Source: Mesaphorura yosii
Lineage: Eukaryota > Arthropoda > Collembola > Poduromorpha > Tullbergiidae
DNA length: 64,000 nucleotides
Reading direction: 5' to 3'
NCBI GenBank assembly: GCA_009869945.1
Contig: WIXG01000236.1
Coordinates: forward strand, 1 to 64,000
Made by a program: the position numbers and the translations under genes. Positions 47,358 to 61,756 of this stretch are shown one piece after another. Each line of letters opens with the position of its first letter. Position 1 is the stretch's first letter. A model generated the notes under the pieces. It was not told where the DNA came from and made no database searches. It saw nothing but the letters and a program-made list of their open reading frames with translations.

Positions 47358-50300
47358 GATTCCACTTTTGCTTCTGATTCAGGTGCTCCAAGAAGACTGA
47401 CACGATACGAGGATGAAGAGAATCACTTTACTGGCTCACTAGGGCACTCGGCACACGCACTAAAAATAGAAACAAGTAATTGAATTAAATTAATAACATG
47501 TCAATCAGTCATAGTCTACAGTATTCAGTATAGCGCCCCATTGAATTGTAATTAAAAGCATGCCTGCGTGGCTTCGTGGCTTGGGAGTCTTTCTCCTGTG
47601 CGCGATTAATTTAACGATGTTGACAGTTCGAGGACAAGACAATCACTGAATGGGGATGGCGTACGCGTACGCACCAAGATATGATGAACCCAATTTAATA
47701 ATTATGGCGAATGCATAATAGCATAATGCAAATGTGCTATAAACTATGAACGTACCTTTCCATTGTTGTATGTTAAAGAGCAGTACCGCAAGAGCAACCA
47801 TCTGACGTTCTAATCCCATCATCATCTGATGATCTGACATTTGATGTGGCCAGTACTTAATTACGAATGCAAAAGAGCAACTTAACAACACGGTCGGTTA
47901 CTGAACCGTACAGTGCGTAGCACTAATCTAAACAGGCTATCAGTCTGCTGCTCTGTTGCGGTTGCCTGCCTAAATATCATCACTCATACGGCCAGTAAAG
48001 CAATAAATTCTATTTTTGGTGATCACTTGTTGTGATAAGAATTTTAAAAAAGTATCACTGACGGGGTATTTGTTTAAAGTGCCTCTCACAATGTAATGTA
48101 ATGCTTGGAATGACAGATTCTTTATGCTGCACCAGTTCGCCGCGATCCACGAACAGATGATCACGATGATGAGGAAGATGCGAGCCGGCGATAAGCCGAG
48201 TGCAATGCAATTATACAGCGCATGGCACGCAACGCGCTGATCATCTGATCGGCCCTTAATTGTACTGTACTGTACTCGTAATGCGGGAAGAGTTAACAGG
48301 TGATCGTGTTAATATTATGCGTTATGGTTATGAATTCATGTTCGTAATCATAGTATTCAAATTTCATTAATGGTCATCTGCCGCGTCCCGCAGTGCATTA
48401 ATAAGTGTCGTGAGTGTCATCATCGCATGCTGGGGTTAACCGTTACTAAATCGAGTCATCATCGAACACGAGCGACGAGAATGAAGTATCATCATAATTT
48501 ACTGGAAACTGGACGTGGACTGGTTAATATTCTGATAATGATTTCATTGCAGATTACACAAGAGTCAATTAATTTGCATCCGTTTCAAGTTCGGAACGCA
48601 TTGGACGCGTGGATATGGACAAGAATTAATGACCGGCGATGATTCAGCACCATACGCACCTAAAACTGGCCGGCAAGTCTAGTCAACGGATAAATTCACG
48701 AGATCAGCCCATCAGCTCAGTGAAAAGTTGAATAATTAGGCCATAAAAGATCAAGATCGACCTAAAGTCCCTGAAGATGCGCTCCGCTGCTTGCTTCTCA
48801 AGGAAACAATTAGTACAATGCACTTTTTATTCAGACAGGCCTTTTAAACCACATTTTCATTCATTTCCGGCTGCCGACCCACTGACGACGAACCAACCTG
48901 GACAAGTTCACATCCTCACCCGTTGACTGGCACACGTCAAACGTGCGCACAACTGCACTTTCCACAAGACAAGGTGATGGAGTTAAATTACTAAGTATGG
49001 CGAAGGCGATAAGCATCGATCCACGTGTCACGTACGAAACCACAGCCACAGCGGCCAGAACCAACGAACAATGTAGCCCAGTCAGTTTGAGCTTTGTGTA
49101 CTGGTTTACTGGTTACTGATAAGAATCTCCAGAACTAACTGCAACGGTCGAGGCGTTTAAAGTCGTTTAAAGAGCATATGCAAATCCAGATCAATAAAAC
49201 AATGTTACAAATTCCAACCGCCAGCCAACCAACCAGCCCTTTAATCGATTTAAAGATCTACGCCTCGAATTACGAGTTTATCATCACACGGGGTTAGATC
49301 TTGTTTCTTCATTAAGGCCTGGCGTTGCGAGTTGCACGCCAAAAAGCAATAAAACTTACAAGTTCTTAAGCACACGTTGTAGGCAGGCTTGCAGCACATA
49401 ACAGACGAGCCTAGCGAACGGCAGGAAGTCAACGGAAGATTGAATAAGTTGTTGCTCCAATTAATTACTCACCCACACAACCACCAGCAAAGCCAGAGAT
49501 AAGGAACCTTCAACTTCATTCAACGGGTCAACGGTCAAAAAGTCTGTGCAACTGCAACAAGCATCGGCTTGGAAAACAACAGATGATCTTCGTCTCGTCT
49601 TGAAGTCTGAAGTGCAACCACAAAAATAACCAACAGAAGCCTGTCTTAATTTAAGAGCGCGTCGCAGTCGCGTTAGTGTCTGTCACTCATCAAATATTTA
49701 ATCAACATGCCACCGCATGCTAGCAACGAGGAAGCATTGAGGAAGTCCAACTTTAAGAAACTGCAGCACTTCAACCTGTGAAGCCAAGTAAATATTTGTT
49801 CAGGACAAGGCACATCACGCAAGATTAGAAATTTATTGTTGATGAGTTAAGACTGTCAATTGAAGTCGGTGACTACGATGACAATTTGACAAGACAATTT
49901 CCATTCATTCGCTGCAGCATGCAGCAAGATTAAAGATTTAAACTTTTAAACTGTCAAAATTAAACCATCAGCTCGAAAGAGAAAGTGAATTTCGAGAGAA
50001 TTGACAGCTCGGATTAATTGCAGCTTAAAATAGCACAGCACGGCTTCTTGCTGGCTCCTGGCTCGCGAATTAGGTCGATTAATGCGATTTATCGTCTCTT
50101 CTTCGTTGTTAAGCAGGTTTTGAATATAAATTGCAATTTTCCTTTGAACGTGAAGAGCAGGTAGAACTTTTCCCAACCAAAACTCCCTTGTCGACCATTA
50201 ACTTTAATCGCATGGCATTTACATTTTCATTATAACGACGACTTCTTCTTGTACATGCATTTCTTATACCTTTAGCGGTAGATTCGGATGCAGATGCAAG

Positions 50301-53300
50301 CTAATAATGATGATGTTACCTTTTTAACAGGGGCGGGACGGAGGATGCAAATTTTTTACATTAATAAATGATCTCACTCTCACTGTGCTGCTGAAGAACT
50401 GCATGCATTGTGTCTGGAGCTGTACTGAAGCGTGAGTCTGGGAAATTTTACACGGTTCATTTAGCTTTCAGCATCAAACAGCCACCAGCCAGCCACGGTT
50501 TGGTTTTTAGTCAAGCCGTACGCTGCGCTTTGACGCTGGGCGTCTTGTGTGGTTCCAGAAAGTGGTATAATGATCTCACTTTACCCAATTTAAACTGGTC
50601 ATGCATAAATTTCTCATTTTTTATTCCCCAAATTCCAGGCCCGGCTCAACCCTCCTTTATTGAGCTACGCTGTCCTGTGCACGAGTGCTTGAAATAATGA
50701 TATAATCTTTAGAACTGGAAACTGGAGTTGCGGCGTGGTTGGATTCGAGCTCGAGTTGGGCTAATCGCAGACGAAGATGCATTTTTCCCGTTAAATTTTA
50801 TGTACAGCCCAGGCAATGACAATTTTCATGTTAAGTACTGCTCATACGTACTAAAAAATTCAAATCCTGCAATAATTCTTGCTCAACATTCCAGAGTCTG
50901 ACTTGATTGCCCGATTGCCAAGAGCCAAGAGGCTTCATTTCACGTACACTCTGCACTTGTTCATGTAATGGTAAACTTAGAATTTAGGCACTGCACTGCT
51001 TCAATGCAGCCAGCAGTTTAAGGTTCATGCGTTCATGCGTTCTGGCCCGTTGTTCAAATTATGTATTATTATTTTTCGTCATGGGGAACCCTTCATTAAT
51101 ACTCACTCTGACACGGCATGCCAGCCTGCCAAACTAAGCCAAGCCATGGACAAGCGACCGAAACCAAGACTCAGATAATTTTCATAATAAATAACATGTA
51201 CCCTTTGGGAATACGTACGCTGAGCTCATCCGTAGTTTAGTATGACCGTGGCCTTGATGTCTCTTCTTACTCATGGAATACGGGACAGGACAGCAGACAG
51301 GATGAGGATTCTCAGTCAAAAGATTTATTTTCTCACGGGAAAGAAAGGCAGTCTCGACTCGACTCAGAGCACGACTCAGATTCAGATTCAGCCCTTAAGG
51401 ACGATTCACGATTGCTTGCACCACGACGGCAATAATATCATGTAATGTTGAGTAATGGGGCTCATGTTGCTTATATCGACTACAAGTAGACAAGTACACG
51501 GGCCATGCCATGATAAAGATTTTGAGATGCTGGACCCAACCTGATGAAAGCCGTAAACCGTGCGGGTACAAAAATACCTGCCGCATGAACCCTTCTCGGC
51601 CTTGTAATCTTAATAATCTTGAATTACGGCAGGTTTAAAGAAAAGTGAGTCAAGTCAAAGCCAGAGCCAGGCAACCCTCAAAGCAAAAGCAAAGGCCAGT
51701 CGGCCAGAATAGAACAGTCGGCACTCGTAAATTACAAAATCCAGGCTTGGAATTCTCATAAAACCACAAACAACAATGCAATGCAATGCAAGTAATAAAC
51801 AAAAGCAGGGCCTGGCTTCGGGTCGGGTCCATTTCGACTCTCGACATTAAGTACCCTCATTTAATAAATTTATATTAGCGTGCGAAGGAGGCAACTGCAA
51901 ATGCAACGCGAGGCGAGGCCCGACCCGACCCTCCAACAACGGCAGCAATTCGACAACCTGCCTGCCTGTTTACAGCTCCGCGCCGTATCATTAGCCCAGG
52001 TAATGAAAGAGCCTTGAAATGGAAAAATCGCCGACAGCGCGTATTTCTGTATCTGTACTGTGCCTGGCATTGTGGCTTGGCCTGAGTTTTTAATTTACTC
52101 CCAAATTAACTTTATAATGGAAAAACACGACTACATGGCGAAGTACACTTGTTCACTCTGTTTTTGTTTTACGAGTACGCGTACGCATTTTTTCATGGCA
52201 TGGTTGGAGTGGACCAGTGGAGACGAACGGAGACGGGTTTCGTAATAATTATGAATATTACAATGGCTGAGCCCGAAGGCAAGGCAGCTAGGCCGCGATT
52301 CAATTCAATGCCAGGCTTGGCACAGCCCAGGCATTGAGCGTTGTTGTTGTTTATGAAATTAAAAATTAGGCCAGGTGCATCTTCTTTTCAATGTACTATT
52401 TATACACTTTATTTTATTTACGCACTCGGGCTCGTATCATTGCTGCTGCATTGAATTCTTGCCTGCTACCGTGTTGTAAGCCGTTGCGTCGTGGTGTTAG
52501 TCTGGCTTTTGTTTTCGTTTCGTCTTAAATTGATTGCATTATCACACGCAACAAGCAACAATGCAATGCAACAATGCAATGTGGCACTGCGCAAGAGTGT
52601 AGTCCGTAATTAAAAGTGTTTGAATGAGAATGAATGGCAATGGGCCACTGTGTGACTGTGTCATTGTATCTTTATCATTAAAGCAGGGACGAGAACCGAA
52701 CGGGTGGAAAAAGGCCCGATTGCATTATTGGAGAGCAATTACGCTTACGCGTATGGGCAAATGCTAAACGCCAAGTCATGGCCTTAATCCTCCAAATAGC
52801 TGATCCTGCCCGCACTAAATATCAATTAACCCTTTCAGGATTTAATTCGATCCTTACATTAATGTGTTGAATGCGTAATCCTTTTATAGAACACCTGTTC
52901 AATTCAACTCAGGTCGAGCCGGGATGGGATTCAGTTCAGTTTGTAATTTAAGTATCAATGGCAAGAGATAAAAATGGGGAGGCAAATGCAACATGCAACG
53001 CGACGCGTGATTCTTGCGCACTCATCGTGATCATCACCATCGCTTGATTCAGATTTCCATCTTTCATCAACCACGGCTTGGCCAAAGCGAGCCTCGAATC
53101 TCGTAAAAGTGTCAACCACTTGGATTAAACCCTTTCCGTGCCGTGCAGCGTCACGTCTCTCATCGTCGTATGATTAAGAATACAAGCAGAGCAGCGCAGC
53201 AATGCAAAAGATGTCAACTCATCCTGCCTGCCCGCAATAATGCGCCGTAAACTTTCTATTTATAAAAGAATCACGGCCGATATTAAAAATGCGTGTAACA

Positions 53301-56300
53301 TGAAAGAAGTTCATACAAGAGCAGCAAGACGGACGATCTCCTGACAGATGCACTTTATGAAAATTTGTTATTTTTGCCTGCCGAGACGCGGAGGACGCGA
53401 TTCTATTCAGAATCATCAATTCACTGACTGCATTTCCCTGGCCTGTGCTGTGCTGTGCTACTTCACGGCTGTCTCTCAAATCGTCAGTCTTCGCTACACT
53501 GCGCTTCGTGCATGAGTTTAATATTAAAATTCGGGCTTTCGTATATTTGTAATCGCGCTGTTGACAACAAAATGAAGTGGAACTTATTTCAAGCCCAGCC
53601 TATTATTCAAGCATGCACGGCTTCTAAGTTTAAGTTGCTATTGTTAAATTTGAATACCAAAACGGCACAAGCTCGACTCGACTCTTGATTCTACCTGTGC
53701 CTGGTCAGGAAGCACGAAAAAGCAGAATCAGGAGAATCAAGAATCAAAATTTAGAAAGCTGTCAAAATAAATTGGCATTTGACGTTGCCATTTCCTGGTT
53801 TGGTTCTGGTTCGTGCTTAGTTCAGGCGTTGCATATTTGCATTAATTAGCCACGACGCACGATAATCCACTTTCCAGGTACCTGAATTAATTGGAAATGA
53901 AACGCAACGGTGAAAATCACTGAATAAGATGCACTCTGTGCATGCACGGCAGAGCAGAGAAGCAGAAATTTAATCACGTTATAAGCCTCTAAATTTGTGT
54001 CTGAACATTTTATGAAGCCATCATCGTATTATATCGAATTACCTGTGCATCGCATAATAATTAGCATTAACAGCGGCGGAAGTTGCCTTTGCATTGCATG
54101 AGCATAAGAATTCAATTCATCGCAGTTTCGCGTTTCGCAGTGTTGCAGAGGCAGTGCAGCATAAAAGATAAGCCTCTCATAGCAGTTAATTGTTATTTCG
54201 TGAATTTAATCCGCCCGGACGGACGAAAATAATCCCCGATATCTGCGCAAACACAAATAAACAAACAATTCCCATCCTGCCTTCACGTTCACGTTCATAA
54301 CAGAAGAGTAGTGCCACTACTATTTTGCTATTCTCCAAGAATGAGATTAGAAGATTTTGAAACAGGAATAACAAAAGGATGAATCCTTTATTCCGTGCAT
54401 GTACGAGAAAGCCTCTTCCTGAAGAGGAGCACCGAGCACTTGAGTAGCAGCACTCATACTCATGGGAATCCAAAACACAAACACAAATCTACAAATGCGT
54501 ACAAATACCAAAATACAAAATGCGTCAATTCGCGTTCCTGTTAATTCTTCGTATGAATCGTAAATCCATCATAATCATAACAATAACGAACCCTTCTGCC
54601 CTGGCTGAGTATTGCACTGCACTGCTCGCATAATAATTAACGCAAATGCTCGCACAATGCAAAGCAAATAGCAGAGCAATTCCAAATGATCTGCTGTGAG
54701 CCAGGTGATCTCTTCGCCCTTCCAGCGTCTGAGCTAAAATTCCCCCTGCGACTTCCTGTCCTGCCCGCATCGCATCTACAAATCCGTTTTTGATTGACTT
54801 CAGGCATGGCACGGCGTTTTGACATTCTAATCAGACATCACTCACTTCATTTCACTTGCGTTGCTTAGAGTTGCTTTGTGAATTTTACGGTAATCTGACA
54901 CCAAGCCAAGGCACGCCAAGCAAGGCTTGAGCTTGACATTTGAGAGTGACAGTGACAATTTCACTGTCCTGTCGTGCTATGCCAGGCAGCCATGCAGGCA
55001 AGAAAGGAATTTCTCAAAGGAATCTTGTCCCATTCAAATTCCTTGAACTAAAAAATGTTGTCAGCCAAGACAATGCGGCCAATTATGGCTGTTAGCAGTA
55101 CAAAGAGCGTTAACGTTTTGTGTTTGGTCTTTTTAGCAATTTCACCGTTGAAAATCCGTATTCGCACTGCCGCATTGCTCCAATTTCTCACACTCGGCGC
55201 TCGTCACATTTCTCGATTCTTTTAGAAACTGCGCCGCGCTGAAGAAAAGGAATAAATCTAATATTTTGACATGAAAAGGTACCAAGTGAGCTGAACAAAG
55301 TTGATAAAATTGGATCCATCCAACGCACCGGTCGGAGTTCGTGGCTAAGAACAAATCATAATAATTTTCAAGACTTTTCACCTTCGTTGTTCGCCTCTTT
55401 TGTTCCGTGCGGATGCGGATCTCGCGCGCTGGCTGGCCTGGCTCAGATCGTCATGCTTCATGCTTCATCAAACAATAAGAGAAAAATCCGGGATAGGAAT
55501 CACAATTCACGAATCACAACTGCAAATAATTCTACTGTGCCCTTAAAAGATTGCACTCTGGGTTTGGGCCGAGGCAGACTGCGATCGAGACCATATTTTT
55601 TCTTGGCTGATTTGTTTTTCTTGTTGTTCAACGAAAACGAAAGTAGTCTCTTTAAAAGGGAGAACGACAACGAGAAGGTTCGTTATCGAAAGGTGCTCGG
55701 TTGCACTAAATTTAAAAGAACGGCCGGTCGCAGGTAAGAAGCAAAAGAATCGAATCGAATCTGATAAGACCCAAAGCATGAAATTGATCAAATATAAATA
55801 ACCTTTAAGGTTATTGCCTATTGCACTACGTTGCAACCGATGTCATGATGCTATTGCGCTGCATTGCATTCGGTCGTTGAATTTTCTCAATCTTTTGTAT
55901 TGCCAGTGCACCAAAAAATTTAATCTCAGCTGCACTGCGCCGTATTGAAAGAAGAATACAAGTCCAAGACCAAGTTCAATGTTCGGGTCCCCAGCAACAC
56001 GGTACAAGCACAACTTTAACCATATTTCACAATTCGTTTTAAATTGTGTCATTTTTTCTTTACACGATCCTGCCACTGAATTACGGCCTGCTTCTGCCAT
56101 GCTTCCTTTTAAACCGAAATCCCTGTGTAGCAAGAAAAAGAAAATAGGGTGCCACTGCCAACGTCAAACCAAGCCAAGAACAGGACAGAAGAGGGTTCGA
56201 TTCACACATGAGACTTCGTATTGCGTATGATGAAACTGGGGCACATTATGGAGATTACTGATCACAAGGGACAAGAACAAGAAGATTCATCCTCGCGCTC

Positions 56301-58999
56301 GTCGAGTCGGCATGGCATGGGAATTGAAACAAAGTACAGATTTGTTTTCATGTCATCGTAAAACGTTAAAACGTAAAGCTAAACTAAAATTGGGGCAAGA
56401 CGCTCCGCTCTGGGAAATTGTACAGATTTAAGTTTCAAAGCTTAACCAGGCATATTTCCGTTCGTTCGTCGCGCAATCTTCCCTTCCTCCACCTTTTCCT
56501 CATCTTTACTGTTCACCGCCACGCTGCTTCTGTGTTTCTTCTGGTCAACAAATGGCCGGGCCACGCCACGTCGGACTGGTGCGGCGAAGCAGACAGAAAC
56601 AAAAGATAACCGCAAAAATGTCGTAATGGCCCAGTGCACCGCACTGCAACTTAAACTTTTCTTCGTTTTATTGACATTTCGGGCTTTAAGCGGCCAGACG
56701 CGGACACCCGAAAAGCAGCGTTAAAAATAATTGAAAATAAAATTTTGTTATTACGATTACGATTATCGCCGACCGGGATTTAGCTGACGATATTCACGGC
56801 CATGGCCATGGTTGCGATATAGATCAAATGGTTATAGAAGGCGTGCGAGCAATAAACTGGACATTTGGCAATTCGCGGCTCGGTCCAGTGGCGTTCTCAG
56901 TCGTAGTTCGCTGTTTTGAGCTATAAATTAGAGATCACTGTACGTGTAATGGTTATTGCCATTACTTTGCACGGTGGCGACGCACCGGGATCGACTAGGA
57001 CCAGGAGCGACGAAACTTCAATCACAATCGCAATAGCAACGACACGGCAATTGCAACACTCGTGCAATATTTCACATTCTTGCAATTCTTATTGCCTGTC
57101 GCCCTATGAACCTTCGCCGGTCGTAAAACCCGTATGGAAAAAGGGAAAGTGTTACATTCGTAATGACAATTGTCCGCATTGTTCGATTTATGGCCCATTT
57201 TTTCATCCATTTCCTTACAGATTGTGCGGGACGCCGTAGTTTATGCGTTATTTATTGCCGGCGCTGAATTGTACATTATTATTCTTTTCAAGTACCCCAA
57301 TTCAGCGCTACAATGGACAATAATAAAAAATTACGCGTACGTGTAAAGAGTTCACTCCGACCAATTTTTTAATTCTTCAGCTCGAGTGGCCAATTTTAAC
57401 GTAACGTAACGCAAAAGGCGAACGGCAGGCAAAGTCAACATGAGAGAAGAGCATGGCAAAGCTTGTTTTCGTTTTCTACGCGCTCTGTTTGACGAGTTCG
57501 ACTCGGCTTGGCCATTGTTGAGCCGGTCTGATTCATTTACGCGAACGTGTACGCGCACGCTCATTTAAATTGCATTAGCATTAGCGCCAGCGTTAGGCAC
57601 TGATTACATTCACAATTCACGCGTTTTCGTGTTATTCAGGCTTACAAATTCAGAACAATGCAGATGAAATGAAATGAAAGGGTTACGAGCTCATAATTCA
57701 TAATTTTCGCTGATGCTCATCTCATATTTGATTCATTATGGGCTTGAGCATCGTGCTTCGTGCATTGTCTGACTTGTATTTATTACAGTTATAACATAAC
57801 AAATTCGTTTTCGCAGATTAGCGCAAATGCTAAGCCGGGAATTGTGAATTAATGAACAACGAGCAAAAGTGCGTGCCCGTGCCCGTGCGCGTACTCAAAA
57901 AGTCATTGTTTTGTGCAGATGAGATATTCGCCCTACCCACATTCACAATTCACATGTGAGTATGTAAATCCATTCATTAGCACCGTCGCGTCGCCCGAGC
58001 CCGTAGCAATAATTTGAATGGAGAGAGTCTCGCCATTAATACTTCATTAGTGTCATTGCCCAAGAGACCCATTCCACAATAAAAGAGCACCAACCAGCAA
58101 CATTCAACATTGTTCTTGTCTCGACTCATGCATGCAGGAAACTAATGAGCTTCAAATAAATACAAATTAACCAGTACAAAACGAGAAAGTAGTTCATTAA
58201 GCCGCATGAATCAGAGTTTTGAACATGCAAAATGCAAAATGCTGTGGGACCAAAATTCAAACTCCAATTTGTTCGCTGAGTCGAGCCGTGCAATAATTTG
58301 CGGGATTTCTCTTGCGGGCGGCTCGATACTCCAAACCTTGGTCATTGCCTGCCTTGATGACTTGCCGTGTTTCGCCGTTTTAATAACTCTATTCTATTCT
58401 ACATTCTAATTTGCGTTACTCCACTCCGAGTCAGCCTGTCCTAGTTTGTGGTCAAGAACTTCATGACTGTGTGTCTGGCCCGAAAATGAGAATTTATTGA
58501 ATGCGAGCCGAAGTTGTGGTCCGCAGTCGGCAGTCGAGCACGACGCAAAAAGCAAAAGGCAAAAACGCGCGACGCGAGTGAAAAAGCGAAAGAGTAAACA
58601 ATGGGCCTCATCATCATGATGCTCATCGCGTTTCGCGTCGGCAAACTGGACCACACCCAAAAAACAATGCGAGAAAGAGTAAAAGTTCGAGTCATTTAAG
58701 GAAAAAGCGAATCGCATGTCCAATGAGCATGACTGCCAACACGCAGAATGAGCGGAGAAGAGAATGGAATGGAAATTGAGTTCATTTGTCCATGTTACGG
58801 TGAGCTACGCTGCGCTATGCTACTCGACTCGACCTCAGCCGCAGTGCATTTCGCATTACGTGGAAATTACTGATCCAGGAAATGTTACAAGCAATGTAAA
58901 TGCAAGCAACATGCAGGATTTAATGATCAGTGAAACCAACCCGAGCGTCCAGCACGCGGTGCAGTGAATCCACGAAGTCGAGAAGTGAATACAGTCATA
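47358..58999. other. Long region without recognisable genes
   Basis: Upstream of the PDZ gene. The first kilobase should contain its promoter and perhaps non-coding 5' exons. Both strands were read; open stretches are short, rich in stops in neighbouring frames, lack similarity and show no matched splice sites. The composition is AT-rich, with frequent short near-repeats such as GCAATGCAATGC and CGTGCCGTGC. It may be a large 5' intron, a gene desert, or hold non-coding RNAs that cannot be seen from sequence alone. Confidence 0.5.
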
Positions 59000-59003
59000 A
59001 ATA

Positions 59004-59232
59004 ATGCCCACCTACTACGTGGTCAATGGCCAGCCGGCGTCAATTGGAATTTCTTCCTTCTTTCGCTCGTGAGTCTCAACGGTGACGGTTTTATCGATGC
59101 GCATCGTATCGCAGAAATCTCATTGCGTTGCTAAGTTGCGATGCATTTCATTCCAGAGCTCAGTGGCCTTGTCTTCCAGTAGTCAGGAAACAAATGATTT
59201 TTGCGTGCACCTTGCACGTGTCACGTGCATAA
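59004..59232 (+). CDS. Possible tiny two-exon gene or a first exon
   Basis: ATG at 59004 opens a balanced frame (MPTYYVVNGQPASIGISSFF) that meets a good donor (CTC|GTGAGT) at 59068. An acceptor (TTCATTCCAG) at 59156 would continue the frame to a TAA at 59230-59232, giving 46 residues without signal peptide. No similarity is recognised. It could instead be the first coding exon of a gene whose next exon lies further right, or chance. Confidence 0.2.
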
Positions 59233-61756
59233 GAAGAATGATTTGATAATCATCCGACAGCCTGTACGCATTCTTTCTATTAAAATCCGACATTTACAAG
59301 AATGGCTGTCCAATTTTGATTTGATGGGTATTTTGGGAACGAGAAAATAAAAATGAGCTTTCAACATGTAAACTCGCCTATTAAATGATGCCCCCCATTT
59401 GCATTTGCTTCAACTCGCCAACTCGGCAGCGTGCACTTCGTGTCTTACAAAAATAAAGCCCGACATCGGGAAAATGGGATCATTTTTGTTGGCATTATTA
59501 AAAATGTAAATGTGGGCAGGAGAAACCTGAGCTCGACCTGGCCTTCTCGTATCAGTTCCCTTTGCTATTTGTATTTTGTATTTTCGGGAATTATGGACCT
59601 TTATTTGCATAGAGCATCGTCTCCTTTCGGGCGCCAAAGCCTGGTCATTTCCTTTTATTCGGGCCGCTCGAATTCCCAAAAGTCCAAGCTTGTTGCCGTT
59701 GCGTTGCCCGAACTCGACCCAACCAAAACTTTTATGTTTATGAGTCGAATGAGCCCTGCATGAAATTTTCCATGTAAAATGTAACCTCGTCTTGAACGAA
59801 AGCAAGCCTTCTTTGAAGTATCCAAGCACAATGCAGGAAGAAAATATTCATTCGCTCGGCTGCTCGGTAGCTCGTCGTCTGCGTTTTGTGATTATTACAG
59901 GAAGGAAATCAAAGAGACGACAAAACTCACAAAATTCTGCATCGCATCCAATTTACATGTGCCCAGGCAATGTTACACGCTCATCGCTCCTCAAATTACA
60001 TGCCAACCCGGCAATGGGCCGCTAAATGGAAATTATTGTGTGGAATCAAATTGCAGAGAATAAAAATTCACTGTCGTACGGCTCCGACGGCTTTTACCGG
60101 CTCAGGAAGTACCGCATCGCAGCTGCAAACTTTCACCAGCCGAGCCGAGCGCGCACTTTCTCCATTTCTCCTGCTTCAGAGTCTCAATTTTATTTTTTAA
60201 GGCTGCGATTTCCTCTTTTGCATTTATTCACATGCGCTTAAATGCGTGGGGCTCAAAAATGTGGATGTATTTGGGTGGACAAATGGAAAAGTGTACAAAA
60301 ACGCTGGAGAAAGTTTCAAGACAAGAATTCGCCATCGCTGGGCCCTCGCAGGCTCTTGAGTTTTGAAAGAATCTCCAAATTCCTTCTAAGTTTAGAATCC
60401 ACCCTCTCAAGAAGAAGAAGCTCTGCTCTGCCCCAAAGTGGATTCAGTTAATACGACGGCTCTTCACGCATAATGGCAGCACAATGATGAGGATCGTCGA
60501 AGTAGAAGAAACGTAGACGAGAACGAGACGTGGACGTGGAGAAAGACGTTGAGTGCAGCGGCACAAACACAAAACTCAAGAACTTATGAAAAAGAGCAGA
60601 GCAGCAGCAGACGAACTTTCTCCTTAGCGCAATACTTCACGTTCACGCTGCACCAAACCCCAAGATACCTTTTACGGGTGCATTGAATTGAATTCGAGTT
60701 CCTATCGATCTATCAATGGCAATAGCAAACAACGAGCCACATCTGACCAACTAAAATACAGTTGTACGCAGTGTGAAATGCATCAGAAACTTCTGACAAT
60801 GCAATTCTGCCGCTGCTCGTTGCATTGTGGATTTTCCAAATATTATGCGATTCGATGAATAATTTCACGTCTCGCTTAGTCGCGTATTGCCGATCGCGTT
60901 CCTCAATTTATGGGGAAATGCGTAAAATTGCGACGATGATCTTTTCCCTGCCTGGGCTGCCAACAGCAACTGCCAAGGCCACGCCAGAAATACAGTGCGA
61001 GATGATGAAAAATTCCAACAAGAACCAAGCACGATGCACCGGTACGAAAACGAAAGCGAGTAACGAGAATACAAGATAAATGATTTTTCTTCACAATTGA
61101 AGATTATGTGTTCGGCGTTTGTACTTGTGAGCTTGTAGAAATCTCTATTTACAAAGTACAAGGAACAAGGCGCCAGACACAACAATGTGCTTTTGCTTTC
61201 ACCAACGTCAAAGTTTTTATGGATCATAAAATATTACGTATAGATCATTTCCTGGCTGGAGTTGGGTTGACTTTTGTTGTGAGCACGACCACGACGATGA
61301 TTCCGATGCTGGCTGGCTTTCACCACGCCAAGTGTGAATGGCAAATACGTGCTTCGTGCTCGTGCGTAAGTGCGTATCGTTTTTTATCGTACGTAATCGC
61401 GAAGGATTTGAAATAATCATGAATAATGCACAAGCCAGCCAGAGAGCCAGAGATCAGACGAGAGAGATGAGAGTCAAGTGATACTTTGTAGCAATGCAAT
61501 GCGGGAATGCTGCAGTAAACAAGATTAAGTAAATGATTTCAATAAATGCGACTCAGCCGCCACGGCCACGAGCGATTGATTTTCCTGCAGTGTAGTGTAT
61601 AAATATACATGCGAGGTGAGAGTCACCGCTTATTGAATTGATTACTTAATGACTATGCGTAACCATCAATTATATTTCTATTTTCACCCAAACAAAGCCA
61701 AGTTAAATATCGAGTATTGATTATTGAGCAGTTGTGAGAACGAGTGCTTACCTTTA

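Noticed and set aside
56170-56215. B-box-like GGTTCGATTC suggestive of a tRNA
   Set aside because: No matching A box or cloverleaf arms could be built around it.
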